From: Cupriavidus nantongensis
GTDB lineage: Bacteria > Pseudomonadota > Gammaproteobacteria > Burkholderiales > Burkholderiaceae
DNA length: 64,000 nucleotides
Assembly: GCF_001598055.1 (NCBI RefSeq)
Contig: NZ_CP014845.1
Location: 1,860,001-1,924,000, forward strand
Direction: 5' to 3'
Shown here: in pieces, positions 17,040 through 26,389 of the stretch
Numbering within the stretch: position 1 is the stretch's first letter
How the letters are laid out: each line of letters starts with the position of its first letter
Notes under the pieces: model-generated
Told to the model about the DNA's origin: nothing
What the model saw: only the letters and a program-made list of their open reading frames with translations
The model's database searches: none
Made by a program: the position numbers and the translations under genes

Positions 17040-17969
17040 TCAGCGCGGCACGTCGCCTTCGATGGTGGTGCGGTACATCACGCGCCGCAGCTCTGGCGGA
17101 CAGCCCGCGGCAAGATGCAGCAGCGAGCGGTTGTCCCAGAACACCAGGTCATGTGGCTGCCACTGGTGGCGGTAGATATGGGCGGGCTTGACGCTGTGCG
17201 CGAACAACTGGTCCAGCAGGTCGCGGCTTTCCTGCTCGGGCAGGCCGACGATGCGGGTGGTGAAGTGCTCGCTGACAAAGAGCGCCTTGCGTCCCGTTTC
17301 CGGATGGGTGCGCACCACCGGCTGCAGCACCGGCCTGACCTGCGCGATCTGCTCCGGCGTCAGGTTGGGCCGCCACGGGCTGCGCTGCTGGAGCTCGGCG
17401 TAGCGCGCCAGGTAGGTGTGCTCGGCCTGCAGCCCATCGACGGCGCTTTGCAGCGCCGCCGGCAGCGTGTCCCAGGCCAGGTGCATGTTGGCGAAAAGCG
17501 TGTCGCCTCCCTCGGCGGGCAGTTCGCGCGCATGCAGCAGCGAACCAAGGCTGGGCTTTTCCTTGTACGACAGGTCCGAATGCCAGAAGTGGCCGGCATC
17601 GCCGAGCCCGATCGGCTTGCCGTTCTCGACCACGTTGGAGACCACCAGCACTTCCGGATGGCCAGGCAGCTGGAACTGGTGCAGCACGTGGATCTGCAGC
17701 GGGCCGAAGCGGCGGCTGAAAGCGATCTGCTGCGCGGGCGTGATGCGCTGGTCGCGGAACACCAGCACGTGGTGGTCGAGGTGGGCGCGATGGATGCGTG
17801 CAAAATTCGCGTCGGACAGCGGCTGCGACAAGTCGAGCCCGATCACTTCCGCGCCCAGCGGCGCGTCCAGCGGGCGGACCTCGAAGTTGCCTGCGTCTGC
17901 GGAAGATGCGGTGGAATGCGGCGCTCTCTGCTGGCGCGAAACACTGGCATGGGCGGTTGCGGTCGTCAT
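17040..17969 (-). CDS. TauD/TfdA-family 2-oxoglutarate-dependent dioxygenase
   Basis: About 309 residues. The iron-binding facial triad is visible as HSDLS (His and Asp) in the middle and LLHLAAG (distal His) near the C-terminus, with an Arg-rich end RRVMYRTTIEGD that binds 2-oxoglutarate. Family members hydroxylate the carbon next to a sulfonate, or comparable groups, so that sulfite is released. It precedes the ABC transporter genes on the same strand, a typical tau-like arrangement. ATG 17969 was chosen; MPEL at 17984 is an alternative. The substrate is inferred, not known. Confidence 0.87.
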   Translation of the reverse strand: MTTATAHASVSRQQRAPHSTASSADAGNFEVRPLDAPLGAEVIGLDLSQPLSDANFARIHRAHLDHHVLVFRDQRITPAQQIAFSRRFGPLQIHVLHQFQLPGHPEVLVVSNVVENGKPIGLGDAGHFWHSDLSYKEKPSLGSLLHARELPAEGGDTLFANMHLAWDTLPAALQSAVDGLQAEHTYLARYAELQQRSPWRPNLTPEQIAQVRPVLQPVVRTHPETGRKALFVSEHFTTRIVGLPEQESRDLLDQLFAHSVKPAHIYRHQWQPHDLVFWDNRSLLHLAAGCPPELRRVMYRTTIEGDVPR

Positions 17970-18061
17970 GGCAAGCTCTGGCATACGGGGGAAGCCGATG
18001 CGGCATCCGGGATGCCGCATACAAGCTTGCACTGTAGAGAGCCGGCTACTGCACGGTCAAC

Positions 18062-18093
18062 GAATCATATCGCTGGCGCTTATCCGCTTATCG
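18062..18093. promoter_or_regulatory. Shared upstream element, copy 1 (before TauD-like/ABC operon)
   Basis: GAATCAT at 18062-18068, CTGG, and CCGCTTATCG at 18084-18093 on the plus strand recur in the same order and orientation at 20081-20119 upstream of soxC. Both lie 90-180 bases upstream of minus-strand start codons. This suggests common control of the two units. The binding factor is unknown. Confidence 0.35.
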
Positions 18094-18122
18094 CATATCC
18101 ATGTCTCGACATTGGCGGGCCC

Positions 18123-18710
18123 TCAGGGCTTGCCGGGGCAACCGCTGCGGCATGGCACGTTGGCCGTATCCGGGCGCGCGTCGGCGACAAAGCCATCGCG
18201 GTTCGGCATCTTCACCTGCGGCAGCGTGTGCGCGTCCAGCACCGCATCCGCGGGCAGGATGCCGTTCTTGTGCAGCAGCCACGCGGTCACGGCATAGACC
18301 TCGTCCGGCGCCAGGCTCTGCGGCGCGTTGTAGGGCATGGCACGGTTGATGAAGTCGAATACCGTGGTCGCGTAGGGCCAGAAGCTGCCGATGGTCTTGA
18401 CCGGATCCTTGCCCCTGGCGGCGTCCTTCAGCGTGCCCTGCCCGCCCACCAGCGCATCGGCCGGCTTGCCTTCGCCATTGACGCCGTGACATGCGGCACA
18501 GTGCTGCGCATAGACCTGCTGGCCCCGCGCGACCGTGCCGCTGCCCGGCGGCAGGCCCGTGCCGTCCGGGGTCACGTCGATATTCCACGCGGCAAGGTCG
18601 CGCTCGCTGGCGGGGCGGCCTATGCCGTAGGTCTGCGCAAGGACCGTTTGGGCAGCGCAAGCCAGCGCCAGCACGGCGGCGGCACCACTGATTCGTTCAA
18701 GCGCGCGCAT
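18123..18710 (-). CDS. soxD: c-type cytochrome, SoxD-like electron acceptor of SoxC
   Basis: 195 residues with a signal peptide (about 1-25, ending VLAQ). The single haem-binding site CAACH is at 71-75, and a Met in NRAMPYNAP is the probable axial ligand. The domain matches the cytochrome part of SoxD, which accepts electrons from the molybdenum subunit SoxC in the periplasm. Long SoxD proteins carry two haems; only one CxxCH is present here, so this is a single-haem form. Its ATG lies 14 bases inside the end of soxC, a strong sign of coupled translation. SorB-type cytochromes are the alternative identity. Confidence 0.8.
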   Translation of the reverse strand: MRALERISGAAAVLALACAAQTVLAQTYGIGRPASERDLAAWNIDVTPDGTGLPPGSGTVARGQQVYAQHCAACHGVNGEGKPADALVGGQGTLKDAARGKDPVKTIGSFWPYATTVFDFINRAMPYNAPQSLAPDEVYAVTAWLLHKNGILPADAVLDAHTLPQVKMPNRDGFVADARPDTANVPCRSGCPGKP

Positions 18711-19938
18711 TGGCAATGCTCCCGTCCGCGGCCACGCGCCAGCGCTGGATCGCGTTGTAGTGATAGGTGGAAGCCACGCCGCGCGCGGCCACCAGTTGGT
18801 CCGGCGTGGGCTGGACGTTGCCGGCTTCGTCGATGGCGCGGCTCTCCAGCGCAGCCGGGGCGCCATCCCAGCGCCACGGCAGGCGGAAACGCACCAGGGC
18901 GCGGTCCAGCACCGGCTCCTGCAGCTGCGCCTCGCGCCAGCTGCGGCCGCCATCGACCGACACCTCGACGCGGCGGATGCGCCCGTGGCCCGACCACGCC
19001 AGGCCCGAGATCTCATAGAACCCGCGCTCACGCAGCTTGTGATCCGGCGCGGGAAAGGTGATCACGGACTTCACGTCCATCAGGAAGGTGAACTGCCGCG
19101 CGCTGCCGTCGGGCAAGGAGTCCGTGTACTTCGACGTCTCTTCGCGCGACATGAACGGTGCGCGCCCCAGCTTCAGGCGCCGCAGCCACTTGATGGACAT
19201 GTTGCCCTCATAGCCCGGCAGGAACAGCCGCAGCGGATAGCCATGCTCGGGCCGCAGCATCTCGCCGTTCTGCGCATAGACCAGCAGCGCGTCTTCCAGC
19301 GCCTTGGCCAGCGGCACGCTGCGCGTCATGGCTGCGCCATCGGCGCCCTCGGCCAGCACCCAGGCCGCATCGGGCGCCACGCCGACTTCGTCCAGCACCA
19401 CGGACAACGGCACGCCGGTCCACTCACAGCAAGACAGCAGGCCATGGCTGATCTGCACCGACTTCGCACCGGGCGCCTTCCACTCGCGCCCGGTGTTGCC
19501 CGAGCACTCCAGGAAATGGATGCGCGACACCGACGGCAGGCGCACCAGGTCGTCCATGGTGAAGATGCGCGGGCGCGCCACCAGCCCGTGCACCGCCAGC
19601 CGGTGCTGCGCCGGGTCGATCAGCGGGATGCCGGCGTGATGGCGCTCGAACACCAGCCCGGTCGGCGTGATGATGCCGCGCAGGTCCTGCAGCGGCGTCA
19701 TCGACGAGTTGGCGCCGGGCAGCGGCGCCGCGCTGCGGCTGCGCCGCACCACGTCTTTCTCGAACGGGGACGGCTGGCCGTAGGCATGCCACAGCACGGG
19801 CTCGCCCGGCGCGCGCGTCCACGGCGCAACCGTCAGGGGTTCGGCGCGCGCCGCAGTGGCGGCGCCGGCCGCGGCGGCGCCCAGCAACGCCCCGCGCTGC
19901 AGGAAGCGCCGGCGGCCGGAAGTCAGGTCATTGCTCAT
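18697..19938 (-). CDS. soxC: SoxC-type sulfur dehydrogenase, molybdenum cofactor subunit
   Basis: 413 residues. A twin-arginine signal (RRRFLQRGALLG) indicates folded export. The sulfite-oxidase Mo-cofactor domain contains HFLECSGNTG, with the Mo-binding Cys at 145, plus LVFERHHAG and the GYEGNMSIKWLRRLKLG segment typical of SoxC. The C-terminal Mo-co dimerisation domain follows (HGRIRRVEVSVDGGRSW region). SoxCD oxidises the sulfane sulfur bound to SoxY, and related SorAB oxidises sulfite. No soxXAYZB genes are near, so the in vivo substrate may be sulfite released from sulfonates, which is an inference. It diverges from the second transporter operon. Confidence 0.86.
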   Translation of the reverse strand: MSNDLTSGRRRFLQRGALLGAAAAGAATAARAEPLTVAPWTRAPGEPVLWHAYGQPSPFEKDVVRRSRSAAPLPGANSSMTPLQDLRGIITPTGLVFERHHAGIPLIDPAQHRLAVHGLVARPRIFTMDDLVRLPSVSRIHFLECSGNTGREWKAPGAKSVQISHGLLSCCEWTGVPLSVVLDEVGVAPDAAWVLAEGADGAAMTRSVPLAKALEDALLVYAQNGEMLRPEHGYPLRLFLPGYEGNMSIKWLRRLKLGRAPFMSREETSKYTDSLPDGSARQFTFLMDVKSVITFPAPDHKLRERGFYEISGLAWSGHGRIRRVEVSVDGGRSWREAQLQEPVLDRALVRFRLPWRWDGAPAALESRAIDEAGNVQPTPDQLVAARGVASTYHYNAIQRWRVAADGSIANARA

Positions 19939-20080
19939 CGTGAGGGCGTGGTCAGTCTGGTAGCGATCAAAATGCGCAGACTGTAGGACAGCACCGGCAC
20001 TTGGCCAACGAAGAAGAATGTATGCCGATATGCCAACGCCGCGCTGCACGCCATATGCGCGGGGCCGATAACCAAAGCCG

Positions 20081-20119
20081 GAATCATTCGTTCTGGTCCG
20101 CGCGCAGCGCCGCTTATCG
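20081..20119. promoter_or_regulatory. Shared upstream element, copy 2 (soxC / sulfonate operon divergent region)
   Basis: GAATCAT at 20081-20087, CTGG and CCGCTTATCG at 20110-20119 repeat the words found at 18062-18093 in the same order and strand. The element lies between divergent soxC (start 19938) and the binding-protein gene (start 20154), so it could serve either direction. No regulator gene is adjacent. Confidence 0.35.
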
Positions 20120-20153
20120 TGGAGCCGTCCTCCACTTCAAGAAGGTCTGCACG

Positions 20154-21284
20154 ATGACCACCCCGCGCCCCGATGCCACCGCTGCACCCACGCTGACCCG
20201 CCGCGAGCTGCTGCGCTGCGCGGCCTGGTCCGGACTGGGCATGGCGGCTTCGCTGTCGCCGCTGTCCGCGTTCAGCGCCAGCCCGGCCGCGCGGCCTGAC
20301 GTGATCCGCGTCGGCGTGGCCCAGCCAGCCACCGGCACTCCGCCCAGCTTTGCCGGCAGCTCGCTGGCGATTGCCCATGCACGCGGCTGGCTGGAGGAGT
20401 CGTTCAAGCCGACCGGCACGCGCGTGGAGTGGTTCTTCTTCAAGGGCGCCGGCCCCGCCGTCAACGAGGCGCTGGCCAACCGCCAGCTCGACGTTGCGCT
20501 GCAAGGAGACCTGCCATCCATCGTGGCACGCTCCGCTGGCCTGAAGACGCGGCTGGTGCTGGCCACCGGCGTGCGCGCCAACATCTACGTGGGAGTGCCG
20601 CCCGATTCGCCGCTGAAGACGGTCAGCGACCTGCGCGGCAAGCGCGTGTCGCTGTTCAAGGGCACCAACATGCATCTGCCCGCGCTGCGCCTGCTGGAAG
20701 CGAACGGGCTGTCGGACAAGGACCTGCGCCTGCTGAACCTGGACACGGCCGGCTACCTGGCGGCGCTGTCCACGCGCGACATCGACGCCGCCATCGGTGC
20801 CATGGACATCCTGCGCCTGCGCGACAAGGGCGCGGTGCGCATCCTTTACTCCAGCAAGAACCAGTCGCCGATCTACACACGGCAAAGCCACGTACTGGTG
20901 AGCGACGAATTCGCCGGGCGCTATCCGGAGGCCACGCAGCACCTGGTGAAGGCCGCGGTCGAGGCGGCGCGGTGGGCCTCGGACGAGAGCCATCGCGAGG
21001 AGGTGCTGCGCACCTGGGCGCGCGCGGGTACGCCTTATGACCACTGGAAGGAGGACTTCGACGGCGAGCCGCTGCGGGTGCGGCTGAACCCGAATTTCGA
21101 TCCCTTCCTGGTCAGCCGCTACAAGGACGCGGTCGAGCAGGCCTATCGCTTCAAGCTGAGCCGTGCGCGCTTTGACGTGGACCAGTGGATCGACCAGCGT
21201 TTCCTGAAGGCTGCGCTCAACGAACTTAGCCTGCAGAGCTACTGGCCCGTCTACCAACCCAACGGCAAGATCCTGGGAGCCTGA
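20154..21284 (+). CDS. ssuA: Aliphatic sulfonate-type ABC substrate-binding protein
   Basis: 376 residues. The N-terminus (LTRRELLRCAAWSGLGMAA) has twin arginines followed by a hydrophobic stretch, so export may use the Tat route. The mature part is an SsuA/TauA-like binding protein (AVNEALANRQLDVALQGDLPS and LRGKRVSLFKGTNMHL regions). ATG 20154 is preceded by AAGAAGG. It is the first gene of a plus-strand operon with two permeases, an ATPase, a TauD-like dioxygenase and a flavin monooxygenase, spaced by 4-33 bases. This supports sulfonate or sulfate-ester uptake. The exact ligand is unknown. Confidence 0.8.
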   Translation: MTTPRPDATAAPTLTRRELLRCAAWSGLGMAASLSPLSAFSASPAARPDVIRVGVAQPATGTPPSFAGSSLAIAHARGWLEESFKPTGTRVEWFFFKGAGPAVNEALANRQLDVALQGDLPSIVARSAGLKTRLVLATGVRANIYVGVPPDSPLKTVSDLRGKRVSLFKGTNMHLPALRLLEANGLSDKDLRLLNLDTAGYLAALSTRDIDAAIGAMDILRLRDKGAVRILYSSKNQSPIYTRQSHVLVSDEFAGRYPEATQHLVKAAVEAARWASDESHREEVLRTWARAGTPYDHWKEDFDGEPLRVRLNPNFDPFLVSRYKDAVEQAYRFKLSRARFDVDQWIDQRFLKAALNELSLQSYWPVYQPNGKILGA

Positions 21285-21288
21285 CATC

Positions 21289-22125
21289 ATGTCCGTCGCC
21301 GATTCGCTTTCACTGCCCGCCGCAGCAGCGCCGCGCGCGCCTTCCCCGCGCAAGCCACTGCGCTGGCAGGATGCCACACGCTGGCTGCTGGCCTGGCCGG
21401 TGCCGCTGGCGCTGCTGCTGGTCTGGTACGTGGCCGCCCGCAATGCCTGGATTCCGCCGCAGGTGCTTCCCGCACCCGAAGACGTAGCACGCACGCTGGC
21501 CGACCTCTGGCAAAGCGGGGAACTGCAGGCCAACCTGGCCATCAGCGCGCTGCGCGTGGCCGGCGGCTTCGCCGTGGGGCTGGCCGGCGGCCTGGCGCTA
21601 GGCGCGGCCATGGGCCTGTCACGGACGTTGTGCGACTACGTCTACCCGACCTTCAAGGCCTTCAGCCAGGTGCCGGTGCTGGGCTGGCTGCCGCTGCTGA
21701 TGCTGCTGGTCGGCATCGACGAAGCGCTCAAGGTGATCCTGATCGCCAAGGCCGCCTTCGTGCCGGTGGCGCTGAACACGTACAAGGGCATCGGCAGCGT
21801 GCCGACCCGCTATCTGGAAGTGGCGCGGGTGCTGCAGCTCACGCGCTGGCAGACGCTGTCGCGCGTGGTGCTGCCCGCCGCGGCCGCGCCGGTGTGGAAC
21901 GGCGTGCGCTACGGCCTGACGCACGCGTGGCTGGCGCTGGTGGTGGTGGAGCTGCTGGCCTCGTCCGAGGGGCTGGGCTACATGATCGTCTACGGGCGCC
22001 AGCTGTTCCAGCTCGACATGGTGCTGGCCGCCGTGGTGGTGGTGGGCGTGGTTGGCTTTGCGCTGGACAAGACCCTGGCGCTGGCCGAAGGCGCGGTGCT
22101 GCGCTGGCGCAAGCCGGGCTTCTGA
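21289..22125 (+). CDS. ABC transporter permease 1 of the sulfonate-type operon
   Basis: 278 residues with about six membrane segments and an EAA loop (YLEVARVLQLTRWQTLSRVVLP; key EVARVL and RVVLP). It starts four bases after the binding-protein stop. It is paired with a second, different permease encoded next, suggesting a heterodimeric channel rather than the usual SsuC homodimer. Confidence 0.87.
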   Translation: MSVADSLSLPAAAAPRAPSPRKPLRWQDATRWLLAWPVPLALLLVWYVAARNAWIPPQVLPAPEDVARTLADLWQSGELQANLAISALRVAGGFAVGLAGGLALGAAMGLSRTLCDYVYPTFKAFSQVPVLGWLPLLMLLVGIDEALKVILIAKAAFVPVALNTYKGIGSVPTRYLEVARVLQLTRWQTLSRVVLPAAAAPVWNGVRYGLTHAWLALVVVELLASSEGLGYMIVYGRQLFQLDMVLAAVVVVGVVGFALDKTLALAEGAVLRWRKPGF

Positions 22126-22137
22126 GGCGAGGCCGCG

Positions 22138-22935
22138 ATGACCACTTCCGCTATCCGCCCCCGTATTCGCCTGCCCCGCGCCTTGCGCGGCTGGGTGCTG
22201 CCGCTCGCGCTGCTCGCGCTGTGGTGGGCCGCCGTGCGCTTTGGCTGGACCACTTCGCCGCTGCTGGTGCCGGTATCCAGCGTCTGGGACACCGCGGTGC
22301 GCCAGCTGCAAAGCGGCGCGCTGGCCACGGCATTGGCCGCCAGCCTGTGGCGCGACCTAGCCGGCTTTGCCATCGGCGCCAGCGCCGGGCTGGTGTTCGG
22401 CACGGCGCTGGGCCTGTCGCGCCTGTTCGAACGCATGGTCGGTCCGAGCTTTCACACGGTCAAGCAGATCTCGCTGTTTGCATGGATCCCGCTGATCTCG
22501 GTCTGGTTCGGGCTGGGCGATGCCGCCAAGGTGGTGTTCCTGTCGCTGGCCGCATTCTTCCCGGTGGTGCTGAACTCCTTCGAAGGCATCCGCGCCGTGC
22601 CGGCCGACCTGCTCGAGGTGGCGCGTGTCCTGCGCTTCAACCGCACCCAGGTGCTGTGGCGCGTGGTGCTGCCGTCGGCGGCTCCGTCGATCTTCGCCGG
22701 CATCCACCTGGGGCTGATCTATGCGTGGCTGGCGACGCTCGGCGCGGAGTACCTGCTGGTATCCGGCAACGGCATCGGCAACACCATGACCGACGGCCGC
22801 GAAAACTTCTGGATGGACCTGGTGATCTTCGGCGTGATCGTGGTCGGCCTGGTCGGCTTCACGCTGAACTGGATCGCCAGCCGCATCGAATCCCGCCTGC
22901 TCGCCTGGCGCGGGCGCTCGGTGGCGGCGGGCTGA
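22138..22935 (+). CDS. ABC transporter permease 2 of the sulfonate-type operon (SsuC-like)
   Basis: 265 residues with about six membrane segments, an EAA loop (LLEVARVLRFNRTQVLWRVVLP; key EVARVL and RVVLP) and the SsuC-like GIGNTMTDGRENFWMDLV segment. It starts 12 bases after permease 1. The two permeases share the family but differ along their length, so they are not a recent duplication. Confidence 0.87.
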   Translation: MTTSAIRPRIRLPRALRGWVLPLALLALWWAAVRFGWTTSPLLVPVSSVWDTAVRQLQSGALATALAASLWRDLAGFAIGASAGLVFGTALGLSRLFERMVGPSFHTVKQISLFAWIPLISVWFGLGDAAKVVFLSLAAFFPVVLNSFEGIRAVPADLLEVARVLRFNRTQVLWRVVLPSAAPSIFAGIHLGLIYAWLATLGAEYLLVSGNGIGNTMTDGRENFWMDLVIFGVIVVGLVGFTLNWIASRIESRLLAWRGRSVAAG

Positions 22936-22968
22936 GCGGCGCTGCCCCTTATTGAACGGAGACCACAA

Positions 22969-23763
22969 ATGCCACATGCCGGCACGCTAAGCATCGCGCA
23001 CCTGCACAAGCAGTACGAAGTCGAGGGCCGGGCGCTGCCCGTGCTCGAGGACATCACGCTGACCATCGCCCCGGGGGAGTTCGTCAGCATCGTCGGCGCC
23101 AGCGGCTGCGGCAAGTCCACCCTGCTGCGGCTGGTGGTGGGGCTGGAACAGGATTATCGCGGCGAGATCCTGCTGGACGGCAAGCGCGTATCGGGCACCA
23201 GCCTGCAGCGCGGCATCGTGTTCCAGGAGCATCGTTTGTTCCCGTGGCTGACAGTCGAGCAGAACATCCGGCTGGCGCTGCTCAACACCCCAGGCAGCGA
23301 CGCGGAGAAAGACCGCAACGTTGCCGAGCATATCGCGCTGGTAGGCCTGCGCGGCTTCGAACAGGCCTATCCGCACCAGCTCTCCGGCGGCATGTCGCAG
23401 CGCGTGGCGATTGCTCGGGCACTGGTGACGCGGCCGGAGATCCTGCTGCTCGACGAGCCCTTCGGCGCGCTCGATGCGATGACGCGTGCCTACCTGCAGC
23501 AGGAGCTGCAGCGCATCTGGCAGGCCGAGGGCATCACCATGATCCTTGTCACCCACGACGTCGAAGAAGCCGTCTTCCTGGGCGACCGTGTGGTGGTGAT
23601 GGAACCCCGGCCCGGCCGCATCCGCCGCATCCTGCCGGTGGACCTGCCGCATCCGCGCGAACGCGCCGGACTTCCCTTCGCGCGGGCGCGCGATGCCGTG
23701 CTGCGCGAATTCGCCGGGCAGGAGCCCGTCGTGCAGCGGGCCCCCCAACCTGAACTTGCCTGA
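22969..23763 (+). CDS. ssuB: ABC transporter ATPase, SsuB family
   Basis: 264 residues with complete motifs: Walker [15 protein letters not shown]-loop [10 protein letters not shown], signature [15 protein letters not shown], Walker [13 protein letters not shown] and H-loop THDVEEAV. It is the only ATPase in the operon and would serve both permeases. A GGAG lies about nine bases before the ATG. Confidence 0.92.
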   Translation: MPHAGTLSIAHLHKQYEVEGRALPVLEDITLTIAPGEFVSIVGASGCGKSTLLRLVVGLEQDYRGEILLDGKRVSGTSLQRGIVFQEHRLFPWLTVEQNIRLALLNTPGSDAEKDRNVAEHIALVGLRGFEQAYPHQLSGGMSQRVAIARALVTRPEILLLDEPFGALDAMTRAYLQQELQRIWQAEGITMILVTHDVEEAVFLGDRVVVMEPRPGRIRRILPVDLPHPRERAGLPFARARDAVLREFAGQEPVVQRAPQPELA

Positions 23764-23789
23764 CCCATCCCTATCCCCGGAGCTTCGTG

Positions 23790-24752
23790 ATGACCCAAGC
23801 CAACGCCACGCCAGACCAGACCGTCCAGCTCGACCTCCACCCGGTTGCCGGCCGCATCGGCGCCGAGATCCGCGGCGTCGCGCTGCACGGCGACCTGCCG
23901 CCCGCCACCTTCGCCGCCATCCGCGCAGCCTTGCTCAGGCACAAGGTCCTGTTCTTCCGCGACCAGGTGCATCTGGACGATGCCGCACAGCAGGCCTTTG
24001 CGCGCCTGTTCGGCGACACCGTGCCGCACCCGACCGTGCCCTCGCGCGACGGCACGCAGCTGCTTGAGCTCGACTCGCAGCACGGCGGCCGCGCGAACTC
24101 CTGGCATACCGACGTGACCTTCGACCTGGCCTATCCCGCGGTCTCGGTGCTGCGCGCCGTGACCGTTCCCGCCGCCGGTGGCGATACGGTGTGGGCCAAC
24201 ACCGCCGCCGCTTACCAGGACCTGCCCGAGCCGCTGCGCGGACTGGCCGACAAGCTGTGGGCGCTGCACACCAACGACTACGACTACGCGGCCACGCGCG
24301 TCAATCCGAGCGACGAAGGACTGAAGCGCTACCGCGAGGTATTCACCTCGGCGCTCTACGAGACCGAGCACCCGGTGGTGCGCGTGCACCCGGAAACCGG
24401 TGAGCGCACGCTGGTGCTGGGGCACTTCGTCAAGAAGCTGCTGGACTACGCGTCGGCCGATTCGGCGCACCTGATTGCCGTGCTGCAGGGCCATGTGCAC
24501 CGGCTGGAGAACACCGTGCGCTGGCGCTGGCGCGCGGGCGACGTCGCGATCTGGGACAACCGCGCCACCCAGCACTACGCCATCAACGACTATGGCGACG
24601 CGCACCGCGTGGTGCGCCGCGCCACCGTGGCCGGCGACATTCCGGTCGGTGTAGATGGCCGCCGCAGCAAGGCGGTGAAGGCGGGCGTGCGCGGCGAGGG
24701 CGCGGCGCCGGCCAACCAGTCCGCCGGTGCCGCGCAACGGCAAGCGGCCTGA
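23790..24752 (+). CDS. TauD/AtsK-family 2-oxoglutarate-dependent dioxygenase
   Basis: 320 residues. The iron ligands are visible in NSWHTDVTF (His, Asp) and [14 protein letters not shown] (distal His and the 2-oxoglutarate Arg). The WHTDVTF form and the end [12 protein letters not shown] resemble alkylsulfatase/sulfonate dioxygenases of the AtsK group more than classical TauD. It would cleave a C-S or C-O-S compound and release sulfite or sulfate with an aldehyde. The GGAG seven bases upstream favours ATG 23790 over the GTG at 23787. It is the fifth gene of the operon and the second dioxygenase of this type in the island. Confidence 0.87.
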   Translation: MTQANATPDQTVQLDLHPVAGRIGAEIRGVALHGDLPPATFAAIRAALLRHKVLFFRDQVHLDDAAQQAFARLFGDTVPHPTVPSRDGTQLLELDSQHGGRANSWHTDVTFDLAYPAVSVLRAVTVPAAGGDTVWANTAAAYQDLPEPLRGLADKLWALHTNDYDYAATRVNPSDEGLKRYREVFTSALYETEHPVVRVHPETGERTLVLGHFVKKLLDYASADSAHLIAVLQGHVHRLENTVRWRWRAGDVAIWDNRATQHYAINDYGDAHRVVRRATVAGDIPVGVDGRRSKAVKAGVRGEGAAPANQSAGAAQRQAA

Positions 24753-24783
24753 TCCAGCCAGCTTCTTCCGGAGAGCACGATCG

Positions 24784-26157
24784 ATGTCATCGCAAAAGCC
24801 GCCGCGCCAGCTGCATCTGGGCGCCTTTCTCCAGGCCACCGGGCACCATGTCGCCGGGTGGCGCCATCCCGGCGCGCAGGCCGATGCCGGCCGCAACCTG
24901 GCGCACTACATCGGGCTGGCGCAGCGCGCCGAGGCCGCGGGGTTCGATGCGCTGTTCCTGGCGGACGGCGTCGCGATCCGCGGCATGGACGATGCCACCC
25001 TGCCGCGCACCGCGCGCGCCGCCACCTTCGAGCCGCTGACGCTGCTGTCGGCACTGGCGGCGGTAACGCAGCGCATCGGCCTGGTGGCGACCGTCTCCAC
25101 CACCTACAACGAGCCCTTTCATGTGGCGCGCAAGTTCGCCTCGCTCGACCATCTCAGCGGCGGCCGCGCGGGCTGGAACGTGGTGACGTCGTGGTCGGAT
25201 GCCGAGGCGCGCAACTTCAGCCTCGAGCGTCATCCCGCGCACGCTGACCGCTACGCCCGTGCCGAGGAGTTCGTCGACGTGGTTACCGGGCTGTGGGACA
25301 GCTGGGAGGATGATGCCTTCCTTTACGACAAGGACAGCGGCCGGCATTTCGATGCGGACAAGCTGCACACGCTGGACCATCGCGGCGCGCATTTCCAGGT
25401 GCGCGGGCCGCTCAACGTCGCGCGCCCGCCGCAGGGCCATCCGGTGATCGTGCAGGCCGGCTCGTCCGAGGCCGGGCAGGAGCTGGCCGCACGCACCGCC
25501 GAGGTCATCTTCACCGCGCAGCAGTCGCTGGCGGATGCGCAGGCCTTCTATCGCGGCCTGAAAGCGCGGCTCGCGCGCTATGGCCGCACGGCCGACCAGC
25601 TCAAGATCCTGCCGGGCGTGTTCCCGGTGGTGGGCCGCAGCGAGGCCGAGGCACAGGAGAAATTCGAAGCGCTGCAAAACCTGATCCATCCGTCGGTGGG
25701 GCTGGCCCTGCTGTCGCAGCACCTGGGCGGGATCGACCTGAGCGGCTATCCGCTGGACGGACCGTTGCCCGACGACCTGGCCGAGCCGAACGGCGCCAAG
25801 AGCCGCTTCCAGCTGGTTACCGGCCTGGCCCGGCGCGAAGGGCTCACCATCCGCCAGCTATGTCTGCGCGTGGCCACCGCGCGCGGCCACTGGTCGATCC
25901 ACGGCACACCGCAGTCCATCGCCGACCAGCTGCAGGCGTGGTTCGAAGGCGAGGCCGCCGATGGCTTCAATGTCATGCCGCCCTGGCTGCCGGGCGGGCT
26001 CGATGATTTCATCGAACTGGTGCTGCCGGAGCTGCGCCGGCGCGGGCTGTTCCGCGAGCGCTATACGGGCACCACGCTGCGCGAGCACCTGGGGCTGCGC
26101 CGGCCGGAGAACCTGCGCTGTCAGCAGGCCGAACCGCCGCTCGCGGTCGGGGCATGA
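24784..26157 (+). CDS. FMN-dependent monooxygenase, NtaA/SnaA/DszA family
   Basis: 457 residues, the usual length for this class C flavin monooxygenase family. Typical segments are QLHLGAFLQATGHHVAGWRHP (start; key GAFL and GHHVAGWRHP), GFDALFLAD, GLVATVSTTYNEPFH, GRAGWNVVTSW and GHPVIVQAGSS. Members need reduced FMN from a separate reductase and attack nitrilotriacetate, alkanesulfonates, dibenzothiophene sulfone and similar compounds. It lies 31 bases after the dioxygenase and is the last gene of the sulfonate operon. No NADH:FMN reductase is encoded nearby, so it would depend on one from elsewhere. Confidence 0.88.
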   Translation: MSSQKPPRQLHLGAFLQATGHHVAGWRHPGAQADAGRNLAHYIGLAQRAEAAGFDALFLADGVAIRGMDDATLPRTARAATFEPLTLLSALAAVTQRIGLVATVSTTYNEPFHVARKFASLDHLSGGRAGWNVVTSWSDAEARNFSLERHPAHADRYARAEEFVDVVTGLWDSWEDDAFLYDKDSGRHFDADKLHTLDHRGAHFQVRGPLNVARPPQGHPVIVQAGSSEAGQELAARTAEVIFTAQQSLADAQAFYRGLKARLARYGRTADQLKILPGVFPVVGRSEAEAQEKFEALQNLIHPSVGLALLSQHLGGIDLSGYPLDGPLPDDLAEPNGAKSRFQLVTGLARREGLTIRQLCLRVATARGHWSIHGTPQSIADQLQAWFEGEAADGFNVMPPWLPGGLDDFIELVLPELRRRGLFRERYTGTTLREHLGLRRPENLRCQQAEPPLAVGA

Positions 26158-26389
26158 CGCTCTCGAGCAGCGGCGCCGCGCATATCCAAATGCAATAAGT
26201 TTCCTTGCCTCGCGCGAGCGCCGTCGGCAACCATAGCGGCCACGCCGCAGGGGCGTGCGCGGGCCGGCTGGTACCATCGCACGGCCTGGTGCGCCCGTGC
26301 GGCGCACTGCTCGGCATGCCCGGCGCCATGGCAGGCACTGCCCCCGCGCGCCGGTCCGGCACCCAACAGCGAGAAGAAGAGAGAACACG

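Noticed and set aside
26158..26389. SAM riboswitch upstream of metY
   Set aside because: No conserved multi-stem pattern or expression-platform hairpin was recognised in the 232 bases upstream. A covariance-model search would be needed to exclude it.
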